Shown in pieces: positions 61,183-64,000 of a stretch of DNA of 64,000 bases. The stretch is from NCBI RefSeq assembly GCF_049639735.1, contig NZ_JBEVVA010000003.1, positions 806,001 to 870,000 on the forward strand. Reading direction: 5' to 3'. The notes under the pieces were generated by a model, which was given only the letters and a program-made list of their open reading frames with translations, ran no database searches and had not been told where the DNA came from. A program made the translations under genes and the position numbers. The DNA is from Elusimicrobium simillimum (GTDB taxonomy: Bacteria > Elusimicrobiota > Elusimicrobia > Elusimicrobiales > Elusimicrobiaceae). Position 1 is the first letter of the stretch. Each line of letters starts with the position of its first letter.

Positions 61183-62897
61183 ATGCTTAAAAAGAGAGTG
61201 ATTCTTTTATTAGCAGTTTTTGTTTTACTATTTAATTCTTTCGCATGGTCAAGTGCGGCGTCGGCCAAAAAACTTGAACTTGGTAAAAAACAGTTCGCGG
61301 AAGGAAACTACGACGACGCCAGGGCAAACTTTATAGATGTTATGATGAGCGGCACCCCCAAAGAATTTGCGGAAGCCAACCAGTACATTAACAGAATTCA
61401 TAATCAAATAGGCAACGTTTCCGAAGCCAAATTTATACCCGATGTTGACCCCGTTGCGGAAGCCAGAGCTAAAGCGAAAGCGGAAGCGGACGCCATTGTA
61501 GCGCAGGCCCAAGCGGATGCTGAAGCTATAAGAACATCGGCCGAACAGCAAGCCCAGGCAGCCCAACAAAACGCCCAAAGCGCTTATGACCAGGCCCAGG
61601 CGGACGCGGCCGCTGCAAGAGCAAATGCAGAAAAAGCCGTAGCGGACTACAACGCCTCATTACAACAAGGTGCGCAAAACGCGCAAACAGCGGCCACTGC
61701 GGCCACATCATCAGCGGCCGCCACGGCGGCAGCTACAACAGCCGCGGCAACTTCAGCCGCAACAGCGGCCCAGCAGGCTGTTTATGATGAGTACGCCTAT
61801 TACGCCAACCTTGACCCTAACAGTTACGAAGCCAGCGCGAAAAGAGAACAGCTTACCGCCACAACATTAGCCACGTTAAGACAGGCCGCCATAGATAATT
61901 TAATAAACACAAAAGGCGTTAAAGTTTACTTCAGAAATAACGATGTTGACGCTATTGATATGGATTCTGAAGTTTTATTTGACAGCGCGTCAAACTTTAA
62001 ATTATCCAATAAAACTGTTTTAGAAAATCTTTACACATTAATGGTGCTTAGCCCCAAGCCGTCTTTTGTTATACTGCCGGCCGGTTCTTATACCGATAAC
62101 GTCAGTCTTTCCGGCGTCAAACAGGCTATATCATTAAGTTCATATATGGTCTACAGCGGTATTTCACCTGCCAAAATTTCCTATAATATGGGCTTATATA
62201 ATGAACAGCCGCCGGCTAAATTCAGCAATTTGGACGGTTTGTCTGTAGTTTTTGATTACGACGCCACACCCGAGCTGGTTATGAAAGACTCCGGCGAAAA
62301 ACTGCCTTTAATGAGTTTAGCAATAGTGCCCCCGGCCATAAAATGGCGTATGATGCAGAGGGCGGTATGCTTATGGATTATTCCGTAATAGAAACCAAAA
62401 ACCCTATAGCCAGATGGCAGCTGCAAATTATAGAGCACGCCTCTGATAAAAAGTATTACATTATAAGGCAGGTTGAGGGCACGGGGCCTATTTATAACCA
62501 GACATTCTGGAACGGCAGAAGAAACTTCTTTGGTGAAAAGCTGCCCGTAGGTTCTTACACCGCCATACTTTCCGCCACGGACTCGGCCGGCGAGTTAAAA
62601 GTTTTAAGACGCAAAATGGAAATTACAGCGGGCGACACTGTTACTAAAACCACGACAAAAACCACCGCCGCCAGCAAACTTAACTACAAAGCAAAACGCT
62701 TGTGGACAAGACCTGGAAGGTCAAATATGGCGCCTGTGGCCGCCGCCCAACAGCCTGTGGAAACAGCACAGGAAACGCCTACAACGCAGTATCCTTATGA
62801 ACAGCCGCAAGACGAGTTTGGCACGGGTGAGCCTTCAGGCACAACAGACCCGTACGGCTATACAGACGATTACGGCGAATACGAATATGAATATTAA
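61183..62897 (+). pseudogene. Exported OmpA-like protein with Ala/Gln-rich coiled coil, frameshifted
   Basis: The first frame (401 codons) gives a signal peptide (to about 26), a TPR-like segment (KKQFAEGNYDDARANFIDVM), a long Ala/Gln/Thr-rich helix (about 88-200) and a degenerate OmpA-like domain (SEVLFDSASNFKLSNKTVLE, VILPAGSYTDNVSLSGVKQA). Near 62329-62333 (five C) it runs off frame. The next frame continues without gap (GHKMAYDAEGGMLMDYSVIE) to an acidic, Tyr/Pro-rich C-terminus ending at 62895. A sixth C would give AIVPPGHKMAYD and a protein of about 571 residues. The PilM-like gene follows by 22 bases. Could be an envelope component of the pilus/secretion machinery. The lesion may be technical. 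Confidence 0.75.
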
Positions 62898-62919
62898 TCT
62901 TATTAACGCAGGGTTTTAA

Positions 62920-64000
62920 ATGTCAAAACTTATAAAAAAAATATTAGGAACGGAGCAAGAAAAGGTAGCTGACTGTTTAGGCCTGTACATAGGCCCTACA
63001 GACATGTACCTTTCCCAAACCACTAAAAAGTCCAACGGTATTAATATAGAAGGGCTTATAAGAGTGCCTGTGCCGGCTATGGACAAATCACTCTTAAAAC
63101 CTTTGGACCTTAACGAAGGCTTTTTTACCTCGCCTGACAATTGGCTGGCGCCGCTTAAAAAAGCTATGGAAAAGAAAAAGTGGAAAACAAATAAGGTTGT
63201 GGTGTCGCTTTCTTCCAATTTCTCTATACTCAGGCACTTTGTCATGCCGGCGGTGGAAAGAAAGTATTGGAAGCAGTCTATACCGCTGCAAGCCAGAAAG
63301 TATATTCACTATCCTTTTGAAAAGGGCCAGTATTCCTATTATATATATGATTTAGAGACAGCCGTAACCAAGCAGAAAAAGCTTGGCGTTGTTTTTGCCA
63401 TGACGGGTAAAAAAATTGTGGAGACTATAGTGGAAGGCCTTAAATCTATGGGTTATGAGGTGCTGGCTATAGAGTTGTCTTCATTTTCCGTCACAAGGGC
63501 TTTTGCTTCTTTAGATAAAGAGGCTGTGGCCGGCGAGGGCAGAATATACTCATTTTTTGGCGCGGAAAACTCAGAGCTTGTTTTTGTTAATAATAATGTG
63601 CCGTTGTTACTGCGCGACCTGGACCTTTCCAGCCCGCTGCCTATTGAAAGGCGCCGTCTTGAAATAGGCAACTATACGGACTTTATATCTAAACAGCTTG
63701 AAAAAGACCCTTTTGAAGAAGTTGTTCTTATGGGGCAGAACATTGACGAGTGGACGCCTGTGCTTTAGGCTGACGCCAGAAAGCCGGTGCGTTATTGGAA
63801 TTTAAAAGAGTCTTTAGGCTTTGATCCCAGAAACGTTGGCGAACTTTGCGCCATAGGCGCGTGCTCTAAGTTTGTGGACGAAACATTGCCTGATGTTGAT
63901 ATGAGCGGGCGCAAACGCGTTACCAGGCAGGAAATTTCCGCAATTATGACAATGTGGAAACTTGCCGTGGTAGCGGTACTTGCCTTTGTGGGTCTCAACC
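62920..64000 (+). pseudogene. PilM/GspL-like protein with an in-frame amber codon; cut by the window end
   Basis: The first 282 codons encode a PilM-type actin-fold domain (CLGLYIGPTDMYLSQTTKKS, then ILRHFVMPAVERKYWKQSIP, ARKYIHYPFEKGQYSYYIYD). TAG at 63766 stops it, but the same frame stays open for the remaining 77 codons with protein-like content. This includes RYWNLKESLGFDPRNVGELC and a membrane helix at the very end (TMWKLAVVAVLAFVGLN). A PilM domain followed by a helix resembles GspL or a PilM-PilN fusion. CAG to TAG is the simplest lesion. It belongs with the type IV pilus/type II secretion platform that would assemble the pilins here. Confidence 0.72.

Noticed and set aside
63766..63768. 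Pyrrolysine or general amber recoding at the PilM-like TAG
   Set aside because: TAG serves as ordinary stop at thrS (16291) and at the pilin gene ending 55900, and no suppressor tRNA is seen in the window.
1..64000. CRISPR array
   Set aside because: The repeats present are palindromic, irregularly spaced and separated by kilobases; no regular repeat-spacer series exists.

Overview
The window looks like the chromosome of a Gram-negative bacterium of moderate, slightly AT-rich composition. It makes lipid A and heptose/Kdo core: waaA, kdsB, rfaE1, gmhB, an LpxL-type acyltransferase, msbA and a heptosyltransferase are all present. It also carries eight separate genes for short type IV pilin-like proteins with near-identical N-termini. 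This combination is most reminiscent of Elusimicrobiota (an Elusimicrobium-like gut lineage). That is an inference: there is no rRNA in the window.

Layout. 1-587: terminators and a paired palindromic repeat. 588-3405: heptosyltransferase-like gene and Kdo transferase. 3567-8613: pilins, dUTPase, a CBS/MgtE-N protein, an AlbA_2 protein and pyruvate kinase. 8669-14481: an acyltransferase and an unknown gene behind yajC-secD-secF, then a membrane sulfatase-fold protein. 14542-16796: thrS plus a pilin. 17095-18781: a phage-immunity-like module (repressor, operators overlapping a strong promoter, a highly structured RNA, two unknown genes). 18783-21660: repeat-rich spacers around a YfgM-like protein and a FadL-family porin. 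21725-30410: def, an unknown exported protein, and a pyrG/kdsB/rfaE1/DUF3108/gmhB/lpxL cell-envelope run. 30469-44816: a giant alpha-2-macroglobulin, argS, rsfS with a histone-like tail, LytR_C, nadD-yqeK fusion, a UGM-like flavoprotein, a WecA/MraY-family transferase and two small envelope genes. 44855-49951: a 1698-residue exported protein with tandem chymotrypsin-fold domains that have cysteine where serine is usual. 50132-56526: five pilins, msbA, a MerR regulator, two tRNA-Pro genes and an outer-membrane protein. 56657-64000: an ABC-F ATPase, a DUF559 nuclease inside an inverted-repeat unit, typA (frameshifted), an OmpA-like protein (frameshifted) and a PilM/GspL-like protein (in-frame amber).

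The strongest candidates for something undescribed are in the repeats. First, there is a family of palindromic elements arranged as inverted pairs (at 262, 16850, 26041, 39107), in which the two arms of each pair resemble each other more than they resemble other elements. One such pair encloses a DUF559 endonuclease gene whose ribosome binding site is supplied by the repeat. This suggests a REPIN-like system served by a nuclease. Second, three long hairpins (18883, 21344, 53165) share internal motifs while their arms differ in sequence yet stay complementary.

Several genes whose start lacks a Shine-Dalgarno sequence have a TATAAT-like box 6-9 nt before the ATG, pointing to leaderless transcripts. 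Four coding regions carry single-base frameshifts at C/G runs or an in-frame stop; these could be assembly errors, phase variation or real lesions.
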